A stretch of 64,000 bases of DNA. Origin: JAKFWF01 sp963741505 (lineage in GTDB: Bacteria; Pseudomonadota; Alphaproteobacteria; Rhizobiales; Hyphomicrobiaceae). A model generated the notes under the pieces. It had not been told where the DNA came from and ran no database searches. It worked only from the letters and a program-made list of their open reading frames with translations. Position numbers and translations under genes: made by a program. The stretch lies in the NCBI GenBank assembly GCA_963741505.1, contig CAVUIJ010000029.1, forward strand, positions 62,001-126,000, in the 5' to 3' direction. Shown here one piece after another: positions 1 to 8,755 of the stretch. Within the stretch, counting starts at the first letter, position 1; every line of letters begins with the position of its first letter.

Positions 1-2
1 CG

Positions 3-467
3 CTCGAGCAGCGGTTGCACGGCGTGCTCGGGTCGATCAGCGAAATCGGCCCGCGCCGCCTGTTCCCGCTGTCCTGCCTGCAGTCGCATGTGCTCGGCGC
101 CAATCGTGTCGCCCTCGTCGGCGATGCCGGCCACGTCATGCCGCCGATCGGCGCGCAAGGCCTCAATCTCGGCTTGCGCGACGCAGCAGCGCTGGCCGAT
201 CTCGTGGCGCAGGCGCGGCAAGACGGCGACGATATCGGCAGCGACGACCTGTTGTCGCGGTATTCCGCCGCACGTCACTTCGACATCAAGCTGCGCTCGA
301 CCGCCGTCGACCTGCTCAATCGCTCGCTGCTCGTCGAACTGCTGCCGGCCGACCTCGTCCGCGGCCTCGGCCTGCATGCGATTGCCGCGATCGGCGCCCT
401 CAAGCGCCAGGTCATGCGGGCCGGCTTCGAGCCGGTCGGCGAGCTGCCGAGCCTGATGCGCGCTTGA
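3..467 (+). CDS. FAD-dependent monooxygenase, UbiH/UbiF/COQ6 family (C-terminal part)
   Basis: The open frame runs in from the window edge, so only about 154 C-terminal residues are present. It carries the second FAD-binding motif of the aromatic-ring hydroxylase family, GDAGHVMPPIGAQGLNLGL at nt 120-176, followed by RDAAALADL. That arrangement is typical of ubiquinone-pathway hydroxylases (UbiH, UbiF, UbiI, COQ6), which hydroxylate the quinone ring using FAD, NADPH and O2. Which ring position it acts on cannot be told without the N-terminal half. The gene ends in TGA, and a block of palindromic repeats follows. A related salicylate- or kynurenine-hydroxylase-type monooxygenase is possible, but the MPPIGAQGLNLGL wording favours the Ubi branch. 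Confidence 0.85.
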   Translation, partial: LEQRLHGVLGSISEIGPRRLFPLSCLQSHVLGANRVALVGDAGHVMPPIGAQGLNLGLRDAAALADLVAQARQDGDDIGSDDLLSRYSAARHFDIKLRSTAVDLLNRSLLVELLPADLVRGLGLHAIAAIGALKRQVMRAGFEPVGELPSLMRA

Positions 468-500
468 CGGGCCGCAGCGACTGTTGTCTTGAGGGTCATC

Positions 501-636
501 CCCTCTCCCCGTCCACTTACGGGGAGAGGGTTAGGGTGAGGGGCGGCAACAGGCTCGGTGCCAGCGGCCGCCCCTCACCCTCGGCCAACCCAAGCGGGCC
601 GGCCTCTGCCCTCTCCCCGTCAAGACGGGGAGAGGG
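501..636. repeat. Composite of three palindromic stems (REP-like)
   Basis: Three successive hairpins fill most of this intergenic stretch. The first has 12-nt arms at 501-512 and 519-530 (CCCTCTCCCCGT / ACGGGGAGAGGG). The second has perfect 15-nt arms at 533-547 and 567-581. The third repeats the first motif at 609-620 and 625-636. The outer stems are copies of each other and the block is roughly symmetrical. It could act as a transcription barrier or stability element between the monooxygenase and acyltransferase genes. Elements built on this CCCTCTCCCC motif are, to my knowledge, common in Rhizobiales genomes. Confidence 0.85.
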
Positions 637-677
637 AAGAAGCACGTCGTTCCCTTGCCGATCGAAACACAGCTGCA

Positions 678-1598
678 ATGGCCGCCCCTACCAGTTTCCT
701 TCGGGACCTGCAGTTCCGCCTCGAATATGCGCTGCTGCGGGCGGTGGTCGCGGTGGTGCGGGTGGTGCCGCTCGATGCGGCGAGCGCGATTTCCGGCCGC
801 GTCTGGCGGTTCCTGGCGCCCAAGCTGTCGCCCAAACGGCACGCCCGCGCGCTCGACAACCTCGCCATCGCCTTCCCGCAGATGCCGCTCGCCGAGCGCA
901 AGCGAATTGCCCGCGCCCATTGGTACAACCTCGGCCGGGTGATGGCCGAGACCATGCAGCTCGACCGCATCCTGCGCGATCGCGCCCGCATCGAGATCGC
1001 CAATCTGCCGGTGTTCGCGCGCTATCGCGACAAGCTCGGGCCGATCGTCGGCGTCTCGCTGCACATGGGCAATTGGGAGCTGGCGATCTGGCCGCTGACG
1101 GTTGCCGGCGCCGCCCCGGCCGCCGTCTACCGCTCGGTCAACAACCCCTATGTCGACCAGTACCTGCGCGACCAGCGCCGCGACCTCTATCCCGGCGGCC
1201 TGCTCGGCCGCGGCAAGGTCGAGGGCGATCACGGCGAGGGCCAGAAGACGGCGCGCTTCATCATGGACTACGTCCGCCGTGGCGGCCGGCTCGGCCTCGT
1301 CTCCGATCTCTACGATCGGACCGGCATCCCGGTGCCGTTTTTCGGCAAGGAGGCGCGCACCGTGGCGATGCCGGCGATGATCGCCCGCCGGGTCGGCGCC
1401 CGGGTCTGGATGGCGCGTTGCGTGCGCGTCGGTGACGCGGTGCGGTTCCGCATCGAGCTCATCGAACTCAGGGTGCCGAGGACCGCCAACCAGGGCGAGG
1501 ACATCAAGTGGGCGACGGCCGCCATGCAGCGCCAGTTCGAGGCGTGGGTGCGGCAGCACCCGGAGCAGTGGATGTGGAGCAACCGGCGCTGGAGCTGA
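678..1598 (+). CDS. Lysophospholipid / lipid A acyltransferase, LpxL-HtrB family
   Basis: A 306-residue protein. The frame is open further upstream, but that part lies in the palindromic repeat block, so the ATG at 678 (MAAPTSFLRD) is chosen. The family transfers acyl chains from acyl-ACP to lipid A precursors or lysophospholipids at the inner membrane. The catalytic H-x4-E motif appears as HMGNWE at about residues 129-134. The N-terminus (about residues 10-35) is hydrophobic and probably the membrane anchor. The RAHWYNLGRVMAE segment near residue 80 and the C-terminal QHPEQWMWSNRRW are typical of LpxL-like enzymes. The acyl donor and exact acceptor cannot be inferred, and no other lipid A genes are adjacent. 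Confidence 0.88.
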   Translation: MAAPTSFLRDLQFRLEYALLRAVVAVVRVVPLDAASAISGRVWRFLAPKLSPKRHARALDNLAIAFPQMPLAERKRIARAHWYNLGRVMAETMQLDRILRDRARIEIANLPVFARYRDKLGPIVGVSLHMGNWELAIWPLTVAGAAPAAVYRSVNNPYVDQYLRDQRRDLYPGGLLGRGKVEGDHGEGQKTARFIMDYVRRGGRLGLVSDLYDRTGIPVPFFGKEARTVAMPAMIARRVGARVWMARCVRVGDAVRFRIELIELRVPRTANQGEDIKWATAAMQRQFEAWVRQHPEQWMWSNRRWS

Positions 1599-1725
1599 GT
1601 TCGTGAGTGGCGAGTGGTGAGTGGTGAGTGGTCAGTCGCGCCTACAATTGCCATCACCGCGCCATCAGCTATGAAACCACACTCCCCCACCACTCACCAC
1701 TCACCACTCACCACTCACCACTCAC
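1596..1725. repeat. Facing arrays of a 7-bp repeat forming a long inverted repeat
   Basis: The left array (1604-1638) has five units of TGAGTGG with variants CGAGTGG and TCAGTCG, preceded by a degenerate unit that contains the TGA stop of the acyltransferase gene. The right array (1691-1725) has five exact copies of CACTCAC, the reverse complement of the left unit. The spacer between them is about 50 nt. An RNA read through this region could fold into a stem of about 35 bp. Confidence 0.85.
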
Positions 1726-1740
1726 GACCGGAACCAACCA

Positions 1741-2790
1741 ATGCCAGCCACCCGCACGCCAGCCAAGTTCTTCCAGCCTCTCGCCATCGGCGCGCCGGAA
1801 CCCTATCGCACGAACCCGGTCAGGCTCGAGCGGATGATCCATTTCATCCCCCCGCACAACGCCAAGATTACTTCCAAGATCAACGAGTTGAAGGCACAGG
1901 TCGATGTTGTCCTCGGAAACCTCGAGGATGCCATCCCGGCCGACCAGAAGGCGGCCGCCCGCGCCGGATTCGTCGCCATGGCCAAGGCCACCGACTTCGG
2001 TGCAACCGGTCTGTGGACCCGCGTCAACTGCCTCAACTCGCCGTGGTTCCTCGACGACATCTTCGACATCGTCGGCGCCGTCGGCGACAAGCTCGATGTC
2101 GTCATGCTGCCGAAAGTCGAGGGCCCGTGGGACATCCACTACCTCGACCAGCTGCTGGCCCAGCTCGAGGCGCGGCACGCCATCAAGCGGCCGATCCAGA
2201 TCCACGCCATCTTGGAGACCGCCGAGGGGGTGTCGAACATCGACGAGATCGCCGGCGCCAGTCCACGCCTGCATGGCATGAGCCTCGGGCCGGCCGATCT
2301 CGCAGCCTCGCGCGGCATGAAGACCACCCGCGTCGGCGGCGGCCACCCCTCCTATGGCGTGCTGTCTGATCCCACCCCCGGCGCCGAGCGCAAGTTCTAC
2401 CAGCAGGACCTGTGGCACTACACGTTCGCGCGCATGGTCGATGCCTGCCAGCGCTGCGGCATCAAGGCGTTCTACGGCCCGTTCGGTGATTTTTCGGACC
2501 CCGCCGCCTGCGAGGCCCAGTTCCGCAATGCCTTCCTGATGGGTTGCGTCGGCGCCTGGTCGCTGCATCCCTCCCAGGTCGACATCGCCAAGCGCGTGTT
2601 CAGCCCCGACGAGGGCGAAGTGGCGTTCGCCAAGAAGATCCTCGCCGCCATGCCCGACGGCACCGGCGCCGTCATGATCGACGGCAAGATGCAGGACGAC
2701 GCCACCTGGAAGCAGGCCAAGGTGATCGTCGATCTGGCGCGCCTCGTCGCCGCCAGTGACCCGGCCGCCGCCGCCCGCTATGGACTATGA
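1741..2790 (+). CDS. HpcH/HpaI-family CoA-ester lyase (malyl-CoA / beta-methylmalyl-CoA lyase-like)
   Basis: A 349-residue TIM-barrel aldolase of the citrate-lyase beta / HpcH-HpaI superfamily. Expected metal- and CoA-binding segments are visible: VVLGNLEDAIP (about residues 56-66), ILETAEGV (157-164, with the metal-binding Glu) and SLGPADLAASRG (181-192). Members cleave or form malyl-CoA and beta-methylmalyl-CoA in the ethylmalonyl-CoA, serine and related cycles. This gene shares the window with methylmalonyl-CoA mutase and MeaB, which supports such a role. The protein is longer at both ends than classical Mcl1 or CitE, so the substrate is inferred, not proved. It is transcribed alone after the heptamer repeats. 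Confidence 0.8.
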   Translation: MPATRTPAKFFQPLAIGAPEPYRTNPVRLERMIHFIPPHNAKITSKINELKAQVDVVLGNLEDAIPADQKAAARAGFVAMAKATDFGATGLWTRVNCLNSPWFLDDIFDIVGAVGDKLDVVMLPKVEGPWDIHYLDQLLAQLEARHAIKRPIQIHAILETAEGVSNIDEIAGASPRLHGMSLGPADLAASRGMKTTRVGGGHPSYGVLSDPTPGAERKFYQQDLWHYTFARMVDACQRCGIKAFYGPFGDFSDPAACEAQFRNAFLMGCVGAWSLHPSQVDIAKRVFSPDEGEVAFAKKILAAMPDGTGAVMIDGKMQDDATWKQAKVIVDLARLVAASDPAAAARYGL

Positions 2791-2845
2791 GTTCTGTCCT
2801 GCCGTATCAGCTGGGATTTTCGCCACAGTGGGACCAGTCGGCCAG

Positions 2846-3196
2846 ATGATTTCCAAGCCTGCATCATCCCGCGTGCGCACCGCAATATATGCCGTTGGCC
2901 ACGTCGTGCGGCACCGGTTCTTTCCGTTCCGCGGCGTCATCTTCGACATCGATCCGGTATTCAACAATACCGAGGAGTGGTGGCTCTCGATCCCCGTCGA
3001 AATGCGGCCGCGCAAGGATCAGCCATTTTATCATCTGTTGGCCGAGAATGCCGAGACGACCTACGTCGCCTACGTCTCGGAGCAGAACCTGTTACCCGAT
3101 GAAACCGGCACACCGGTCAAACATCCCCGTGTCAACGAGCTGTTCGCCCGCGACGTCGACGGCACCTATCGAGCATTGTTCCTGCAGTCGCACTGA
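2846..3196 (+). CDS. hspQ: Heat shock protein HspQ (hemimethylated-DNA-binding YccV-like fold)
   Basis: A 116-residue protein from the ATG at 2846 (MISKPASSRVRTAIYAVGHVVRHRFF). Earlier in-frame starts at 2756 and 2780 overlap or abut the lyase stop and add nothing conserved. HspQ-type features are GHVVRHRFFPFRGVIFDIDP, then NTEEWW, QPFYHLLAEN, YVAYVSEQNL and HPRVNELF. In E. coli HspQ is a small heat-inducible protein that modulates Lon proteolysis. No heat-shock promoter could be recognised. The gene is convergent with the IalB gene, and a hairpin lies between them. Confidence 0.85.
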   Translation: MISKPASSRVRTAIYAVGHVVRHRFFPFRGVIFDIDPVFNNTEEWWLSIPVEMRPRKDQPFYHLLAENAETTYVAYVSEQNLLPDETGTPVKHPRVNELFARDVDGTYRALFLQSH

Positions 3197-3217
3197 GCCC
3201 GGCAGCGCCCACGAAAA

Positions 3218-3242
3218 ACCCGCCCGGCAGAGCCGGACGGGT
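3218..3242. terminator. Probable bidirectional terminator
   Basis: Stem arms ACCCGCCCGGC (3218-3228) and GCCGGACGGGT (3232-3242) pair with one mismatch around a 3-nt loop. Five A residues precede the left arm, which would read as a U-tract for the minus-strand transcript. It lies between the convergent hspQ and IalB genes. Confidence 0.65.
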
Positions 3243-3269
3243 ATGACTGCTTCGGCTATCGCCGCTCGA

Positions 3270-4133
3270 TTACGGCTTCTTGGCCGCCGCCGGCGCGGCA
3301 GGGGCCGGAGCATTTTCCGGCTTCGGCGCCAGGCGCTCCTGCGACTTCTGGAACTCGACCGCCTTCTGGTAGGCCTCCTCCTGGCGCGCCCGCAGCTCCT
3401 GGAAGAAGCGCGACCGCTCCTTGCTGTAGGCGGTATTGTCAGCCGGGGCACCGGCCTGGGCCGCGGCAAAGCCGTCGAGCGGGATCGAAAACGGTACCGG
3501 CTGGGCGGCGCCGTTCATGGCGAGCACGACGAGACCGCCACCGGTCTTCAGGCTGTCGATGAGTTCCTTGCTCGCCTCGATTTCGGCGGTGCAGCCCGAC
3601 GGGTGGCACAGCGTGTACTTGAGATCGACCGGCTTCAGCGTCTTGTCGTCGATCTTCTCGTTCTTCTGCGCCTTGGCCCAGGTGTCCTTGTCGTAGACGG
3701 CGGCACGCAAGCCCGGCGGGATGGCGACGCCGATCGCCAGCGGCACCATCACCATCATATGCTGCTTGTCCGAGCCTTCGACCTGACGCAGCGCCGCCGA
3801 CACGATCACCATGCCGGAATTGCCGTCGAGGCGCTCGTGATGGGTGAGGCAGATGTTCTTTTCCTGCGCCGTCACCTTGCCGTCCTTGTCCGGCACCGGC
3901 ACCTTGGCCTTTTCGCACAGTTTGACCCAGAAGGTCTGCGGCTGGGCGGCGGCTGCGGCAGCAGGCGCTGGGGCAGCAGCCGGCGCGGCTGGAGCCGCCT
4001 TCGGTGCGGTCTTGGTCTGCGCCGTCGCAGCGGTTGCCACTAGTCCAAGGGCCACGAGCCCCGATGCCAGCGCAATCGCCGCCTTGGCCGTGCGACCCGC
4101 AACGCGCACGTTCGTTTGAATACGATAGTTCAT
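3270..4133 (-). CDS. Invasion-associated locus B (IalB) family secreted protein with charged C-terminal tail
   Basis: A 287-residue protein starting MNYRIQTNVRVAGRTAK. A signal peptide ends near residue 40 (VALGLVATAATAQ), and an Ala/Pro-rich linker follows. The IalB domain then shows WVKLCEKA, KNICLTHHERLD, the HMMVMVPLAIGVAIPPGLR block and the paired cysteines of LCHPSGC. IalB proteins are periplasmic or outer-membrane-associated in alphaproteobacteria and named after a Bartonella invasion locus; their molecular function is unsettled. After the domain comes a tail of about 55 residues, SKERSRFFQELRARQEEAYQ and on, which looks like a coiled coil, and then an Ala/Pro/Lys-rich end. A second, shorter IalB gene is at 35399. 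Confidence 0.82.
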   Translation of the reverse strand: MNYRIQTNVRVAGRTAKAAIALASGLVALGLVATAATAQTKTAPKAAPAAPAAAPAPAAAAAAQPQTFWVKLCEKAKVPVPDKDGKVTAQEKNICLTHHERLDGNSGMVIVSAALRQVEGSDKQHMMVMVPLAIGVAIPPGLRAAVYDKDTWAKAQKNEKIDDKTLKPVDLKYTLCHPSGCTAEIEASKELIDSLKTGGGLVVLAMNGAAQPVPFSIPLDGFAAAQAGAPADNTAYSKERSRFFQELRARQEEAYQKAVEFQKSQERLAPKPENAPAPAAPAAAKKP

Positions 4134-4450
4134 CGTGAGATTTGACCTTCTAGCTTGATCGCGAGACGCGCTCGCCCCGCCCCTGAAACCCGTAACCACA
4201 ATGTACCGATCAATTGTCTCGCCGGGCGCTGGCTTTCGTGGCGCCGTCGGGTCATCGATGCAGCGGGCAGTAAAGGCCGGATTGCGGCAATCCCGTGACC
4301 GAGTTTCCATTGCCGCTCGATATGCTTGTGCATGATGATCCGCACGTGGCAAAGGGGCAACTGCCGGCGTCCACAATAAAGCCGCGCCGGCCAGGTCGTG
4401 ATTTCGCCGCGGCAAAGCAGCCCCGGCCACTCGTTGAGGTTCGACAAAAC

Positions 4451-6241
4451 ATGCGCCTGGGCGCGATCGCATCGGCTCTAGTCCTGTCGCTGCTGTGGCC
4501 AAGCGGCGGCCGCGCCGAACCGGTGCACGGCATTGCCATGCATGGCGATCCGGCGCTTGGCGCCGATTTCCCGTTCTTTCCGCATGTGAACCCGAAGGCG
4601 GCGAAGGGTGGCCGCTTGAACCTCGGCGTGCAAGGTACCTTCGACAGTCTCAATCCCTACATCATCAAGGGCACGCCGGCGAACGGCCTGCGCGAATACG
4701 TCTACGAAAGCCTGATGGCGCGATCGCCCGACGAGCCGTTCAGCCTCTATGGCCTGATCGCCGCACGCGTCGAGGTGCCGCAGGACCGCGGCAGCGTCAC
4801 CTTCCACCTTCGCCCCGAAGCGCGCTTCTCCGACGGCCAGCCGATCACCGCCGACGACGTGCTGTTCTCGCATGCGATGCTGAAGGAAAAGGGCTTTCCC
4901 TATCACCGCGGCTACTACAAGAAAGTGGTCGAGGCGACGGCGATCGACCGGCATACGGTGCGCTTCGTGTTCGATACCACCGGTGACCGCGAGCTGCCGC
5001 TGATCATGGGGCTGATGCCGGTGCTGCCGCGCCACCGTTTCACAGCCGAAACATTCGAGCGCACCACCCTCGAACCGCCGATCGGCAGCGGTCCCTATGT
5101 CGTAGCCAATGTCGATGCCGGCCGCTCGATTCTCTATCGACGCAACCCGGACCACTGGGCGAATGACCTGAACGTGGTCAAGGGGCGCTTCAATTTCGAC
5201 GAGGTGCGCTACGAGTACTATCGCGACGGCAATTCGTTGTTCGAGGCCTTCAAGGCCGGCAACATCGACGCCCGGGCCGAGGACGATCCCGGCCGATGGG
5301 CGCAAGGCTATCGCATTGCCGCGGTCGACGATGGCCGCATCGTGATGCGCGAATTCCAGATCGGCCTGCCGGCCGGCATGTCGGCACTGGTGTTCAATAC
5401 CCGCAAGCCGGTGTTCGCCGACGTGCGGGTGCGCCGCGCGCTGCTCCTGGCGTTCGACTTTTCCTGGGTCAACCGAAACCTCTACCATTCGCTCTACAGT
5501 CGCACCCAGAGCCTGTTCCAGCGCTCGCATCTGGCCTCGACCGGCCGCCCGGCAGACGCCACCGAGCGGGCGTTGCTGGCGCCCTTCCCCGGTGCCGTAC
5601 CGGAAGACATCCTCGAGGGCCGCTACCATGTTCCCGATAGCCGCGACGGCAACAACCGCGACAACCTCAAGCGCGCCTCCAAGCTGCTGCGCGAGGCCGG
5701 CTACGTGCTCGACGGCGATGTCCTCATCGATACCAAGTCCCGCCAGCCGCTGCGGTTCGAATTCCTCGCCCGGACGCGGGCGCAGGAGCGCCTGTTGTTG
5801 ACCTTCAAGGAGCCGCTGCAGCAACTGGGCGTCGTGGTCTCGATCCGCCAGGTCGACGACGCGCAATACTGGTCGCGGCTGAAAGCCTTCGACTTTGACA
5901 TGATCCAATGGCACTGGGGGGCATCGCTGTCGCCCGGCAACGAGCAATCAAACCGCTGGAGCCAGGCCGCGGCCGACACCCAAGGTTCGCTCAACTTAGC
6001 CGGCGCGAAAAGTCCCGCCGCCGATGCCATGATCGAGGCCATGCTCAAAGCCGCCACCAACGAGGAGTTCACCTCTGCGGTGCGCGCGCTGGACCGCGTC
6101 ATCCTGGCGGGCGACTATATGATCCCGCTGTTCCACCTCCAGGGGCAATGGATCGCCCATTGGCGGCATGTGCGGGCGCCCGAGCGCACAGCGCTGTTCG
6201 GTGCCGATTTCGACACCTGGTGGATGGAGGGTCAGAAGTGA
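4451..6241 (+). CDS. ABC transporter periplasmic solute-binding protein, family 5 (YejA/oligopeptide type)
   Basis: A 596-residue protein from the ATG at 4451 (MRLGAIASALVLSLLWPSG); the frame is open earlier, but this start gives a clean signal peptide ending at GGRAEP. Family 5 features are HGIAMHGDP, KGGRLNLGVQGTFDSLNP, YVYESLMARSPDEP and FHLRPEARFSDGQPITADDV. The whole chain resembles YejA-like proteins that feed peptides or microcin-C-like compounds to an ABC importer. No permease or ATPase genes are adjacent, so the transporter partner must lie elsewhere. The stop overlaps the start of the following acyl-CoA synthetase gene, which implies translational coupling. Confidence 0.85.
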   Translation: MRLGAIASALVLSLLWPSGGRAEPVHGIAMHGDPALGADFPFFPHVNPKAAKGGRLNLGVQGTFDSLNPYIIKGTPANGLREYVYESLMARSPDEPFSLYGLIAARVEVPQDRGSVTFHLRPEARFSDGQPITADDVLFSHAMLKEKGFPYHRGYYKKVVEATAIDRHTVRFVFDTTGDRELPLIMGLMPVLPRHRFTAETFERTTLEPPIGSGPYVVANVDAGRSILYRRNPDHWANDLNVVKGRFNFDEVRYEYYRDGNSLFEAFKAGNIDARAEDDPGRWAQGYRIAAVDDGRIVMREFQIGLPAGMSALVFNTRKPVFADVRVRRALLLAFDFSWVNRNLYHSLYSRTQSLFQRSHLASTGRPADATERALLAPFPGAVPEDILEGRYHVPDSRDGNNRDNLKRASKLLREAGYVLDGDVLIDTKSRQPLRFEFLARTRAQERLLLTFKEPLQQLGVVVSIRQVDDAQYWSRLKAFDFDMIQWHWGASLSPGNEQSNRWSQAAADTQGSLNLAGAKSPAADAMIEAMLKAATNEEFTSAVRALDRVILAGDYMIPLFHLQGQWIAHWRHVRAPERTALFGADFDTWWMEGQK

Positions 6242-7803
6242 AGCCGGTGATCGGTTATCAAGGCGAGTTGCCGCCGGCAGACTTCAACATCGCCCGCTAT
6301 TGCATTGGCGGATCGGCGGCGCACACGCCGGACAAGGCGGCCTTGCTCGTCGTCGCCGATGCCCGCCGCGCGCCGTCGGAGGTATGGAACTATGCGCAGC
6401 TCGAGTCGGCGGTGCTGAACGTCGCCGGCGCGCTATCGCGGCTGGGCTTGGCGCCGGGCGCGCGCATCCTGCTCCGGCTCGACAATACCAGTGCCTACGC
6501 CTTGATGTTCTTCGGCGCGACTGCGGCCGGCTTCGTGCCGATCCCGGCCTCGACCCAGCTCACCGAGGCCGAGGTCGAGTTCCTGCTCGACAACAGCGGC
6601 GCCGAAGCCGTGTGCGTCGCCGACGACCTGCCGGTGCATCATGTTCCGGCGGGCGTCAGGGTGATCGGCGAAACCGAAGTCGCGGCGATGATCGCCGACG
6701 GCCCGCGCGGCAATTATGCGGCGACGACCGCCGATCAGCCCGCCTACCTGATCTACACCTCCGGCACCACCTCGCGGCCAAAGGGCGTGCTGCACGCCCA
6801 TCGCGCCGCCTGGGGCCGCCGGCCGATGTACCAAGGCTGGTATGGTATCGAACCGAGCGACCGGATGCTGCATGCCGGTGCCTTCAATTGGACCTATACC
6901 CTCGGCGTCGGCCTCACCGACACCTGGGCCAACGGCGCCACCACCATCATCTATACCGGCGCCAAGGATCCGGCGCTGTGGCCGCAGCTGATCGCAGCCC
7001 ACGGCGCGACGATGTTCGCGGCCGTTCCCGGCCTCTACCGTCAGATCATGAAATACGGCGATGCCCGGCGCGAGACGCTGGGCCGGCTCAGGCACGGCCT
7101 GGTCGCCGGCGAGGCACCGCCAGCGGGCTTCTTCGAGGAGTGGACCGAGCGCACCGGCCTCGAGCTCTACGAATCGATCGGCATGAGCGAGATGTCGACC
7201 TTCATCTCGACGAGCCCGACCGTGCCGCGTCGCCCCGGTGCCATCGGTCGGCCGCAGCCGGGCCGCTCGGTCGTCATTCTCGACGCCGAAAGCGGCGCCA
7301 CGCCGCAGCCGGCAGGCGCCCAGGGCCTGCTGGCGGTGCACCGCACCGATCCCGGCCTGATGCTCGGCTACTGGAACCGCCCCGAAGAGGAAGCCGAGGT
7401 GCTGCGCGGCGACTGGTTCGTCGGCGGCGATATCGCCAGCATGGATGCCGACGGCTACGTCAGTCATCACGGCCGCGCCAACGACATCATGAAGGCCGGC
7501 GGCTATCGCGTCTCGCCGCAGGAGGTGGAGGCGGTGCTCGCCGAGCACCCGAGCGTCGCCGAGGTCGCCTGCACCGAGGTCAGGGTGCGCGCCGACGTCT
7601 CGATCATCGCCGCCTTCGTGGTGGCAAAGCCCGGCGCTGCCCACGATGCCGACGCGATCAAGGCGCTCGCGGTCGAGCGGCTTGCCGCCTACAAGCGGCC
7701 GCGCGAAGTCGTGTTCGTCGACCAGCTGCCGCGCACCGCCAACGGCAAGCTGAAGCGGGCGGCGCTGGCGCTGCCGCCCGATCACGGCCGGTCGCGCACG
7801 TAA
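6238..7803 (+). CDS. AMP-forming acyl-CoA synthetase (benzoate/aryl-CoA ligase-like)
   Basis: A 521-residue adenylate-forming enzyme. The GTG at 6238 is chosen because it overlaps the upstream TGA as GTGA; the frame continues upstream only as antisense-like sequence. Motifs are in order: LIYTSGTTSRPKGV (A3 phosphate loop, about residue 178), YESIGMSEMS (A5), GDWFVGGDIASMDADGY (A7), GRANDIMKAGGYRVSP (A8 hinge) and PRTANGKLKR (A10, catalytic Lys). The reaction is carboxylate + ATP + CoA to acyl-CoA + AMP + PPi. The sequence resembles the benzoate-CoA ligase branch, but the substrate is unknown. Coupling to a solute-binding protein suggests uptake and activation of an organic acid, which is an inference. 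Confidence 0.88.
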   Translation: MKPVIGYQGELPPADFNIARYCIGGSAAHTPDKAALLVVADARRAPSEVWNYAQLESAVLNVAGALSRLGLAPGARILLRLDNTSAYALMFFGATAAGFVPIPASTQLTEAEVEFLLDNSGAEAVCVADDLPVHHVPAGVRVIGETEVAAMIADGPRGNYAATTADQPAYLIYTSGTTSRPKGVLHAHRAAWGRRPMYQGWYGIEPSDRMLHAGAFNWTYTLGVGLTDTWANGATTIIYTGAKDPALWPQLIAAHGATMFAAVPGLYRQIMKYGDARRETLGRLRHGLVAGEAPPAGFFEEWTERTGLELYESIGMSEMSTFISTSPTVPRRPGAIGRPQPGRSVVILDAESGATPQPAGAQGLLAVHRTDPGLMLGYWNRPEEEAEVLRGDWFVGGDIASMDADGYVSHHGRANDIMKAGGYRVSPQEVEAVLAEHPSVAEVACTEVRVRADVSIIAAFVVAKPGAAHDADAIKALAVERLAAYKRPREVVFVDQLPRTANGKLKRAALALPPDHGRSRT

Positions 7804-8600
7804 CGCTCGATGCCGGCGACGGCTGCGACGAGGGTGTAGCTGATGATCATCAGCAGGAACCAGGCGCCGAGCTTGCCCGTCGACACCATGTGCCAGGCCG
7901 CCTTCTGGCTGGGATAGACCCAGGCGGCGGTGAAGGTGCCGATGTTTTCGGCGAACCAGATGAACAGCGCGACGAGCCCGAAGCCCAACAGCAAGGGCAT
8001 GCGCCGGTGCACGCGCCACACCTTGAAGTGCACCCAGGTCCGCACGAACAGCACGGCCGTCGCCGCAAACAGCAGCGACCGGGCGTCCCACACGTAATGA
8101 TGCGCGAAGAAATTGAAGTAGATGGCGAGCGCCAGCAATGCCACCGCCGGCAGCGGCGGATGACGGGTGAAGCGGAAATCGAACAGCCGCCAGACGCGGG
8201 CGATGTAGGAGCCGATCGCGGCATACATGAAGCCGGTAAACAGCGGCACCCCGGCAATGCGCAGCATCGACGCCTCGGGGTAGACCCACGACCCGACCGA
8301 AGTCTTGAAGACCTCCATCGCAGTGCCGACGGCGTGGAACAGCAGGATCACCGCCGCTTCTTCCCTGGTCTCGAGCTTGAACCGCAGCATCGCCGCCTGG
8401 ATCGCAATCGCCGCGATAGTGAGAAAATCATAGCGCGCGAGCGCCGCCCCTTTCGGGTAGAACAAGTGCGTTCCGATCAGCAGCGCCAGCATGATCGCGC
8501 CGAACAGGCAGGCCCACGCCTGCTTGACGCCGAAGCGGACGAACTCGTAGGCGAAACGCGTGCTCGGCACGTTGCGACGCCCAAGCTCCGAGCCGGGCAT
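7782..8600 (-). CDS. DUF817 family integral membrane protein
   Basis: A 272-residue, Trp/Phe-rich membrane protein with about eight hydrophobic segments, for example LFGAIMLALLIGTHLFYP, LPAVALLALAIYFNFFAHHY and LLGFGLVALFIWFAENIG. Segments VGSWVYPE, HHYVWDARS and FAENIGTFTAAWVYPSQ match what I remember of DUF817. The function is unknown. Its 3' end overlaps the end of the acyl-CoA synthetase gene by 22 bp, so the two are convergent with no room for a separate terminator. The start ATG is at 8600; pirin lies upstream on the same strand with a 155-bp gap. Confidence 0.82.
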   Translation of the reverse strand: MPGSELGRRNVPSTRFAYEFVRFGVKQAWACLFGAIMLALLIGTHLFYPKGAALARYDFLTIAAIAIQAAMLRFKLETREEAAVILLFHAVGTAMEVFKTSVGSWVYPEASMLRIAGVPLFTGFMYAAIGSYIARVWRLFDFRFTRHPPLPAVALLALAIYFNFFAHHYVWDARSLLFAATAVLFVRTWVHFKVWRVHRRMPLLLGFGLVALFIWFAENIGTFTAAWVYPSQKAAWHMVSTGKLGAWFLLMIISYTLVAAVAGIERYVRDRP

Positions 8601-8755
8601 CGAGTACTATGCCACGCGCACAGCGGCGCCCAGCGGGTGGCGGCCGAAGCCGGTGGTGGCCGGTTGAGATCATCGCGCAACTGCGCCACCCGCATCAGAT
8701 TCGAGATGGCGACACCGAATGCGACCAGCGCGGCAGATCTAAGGCCAAACGCGCC

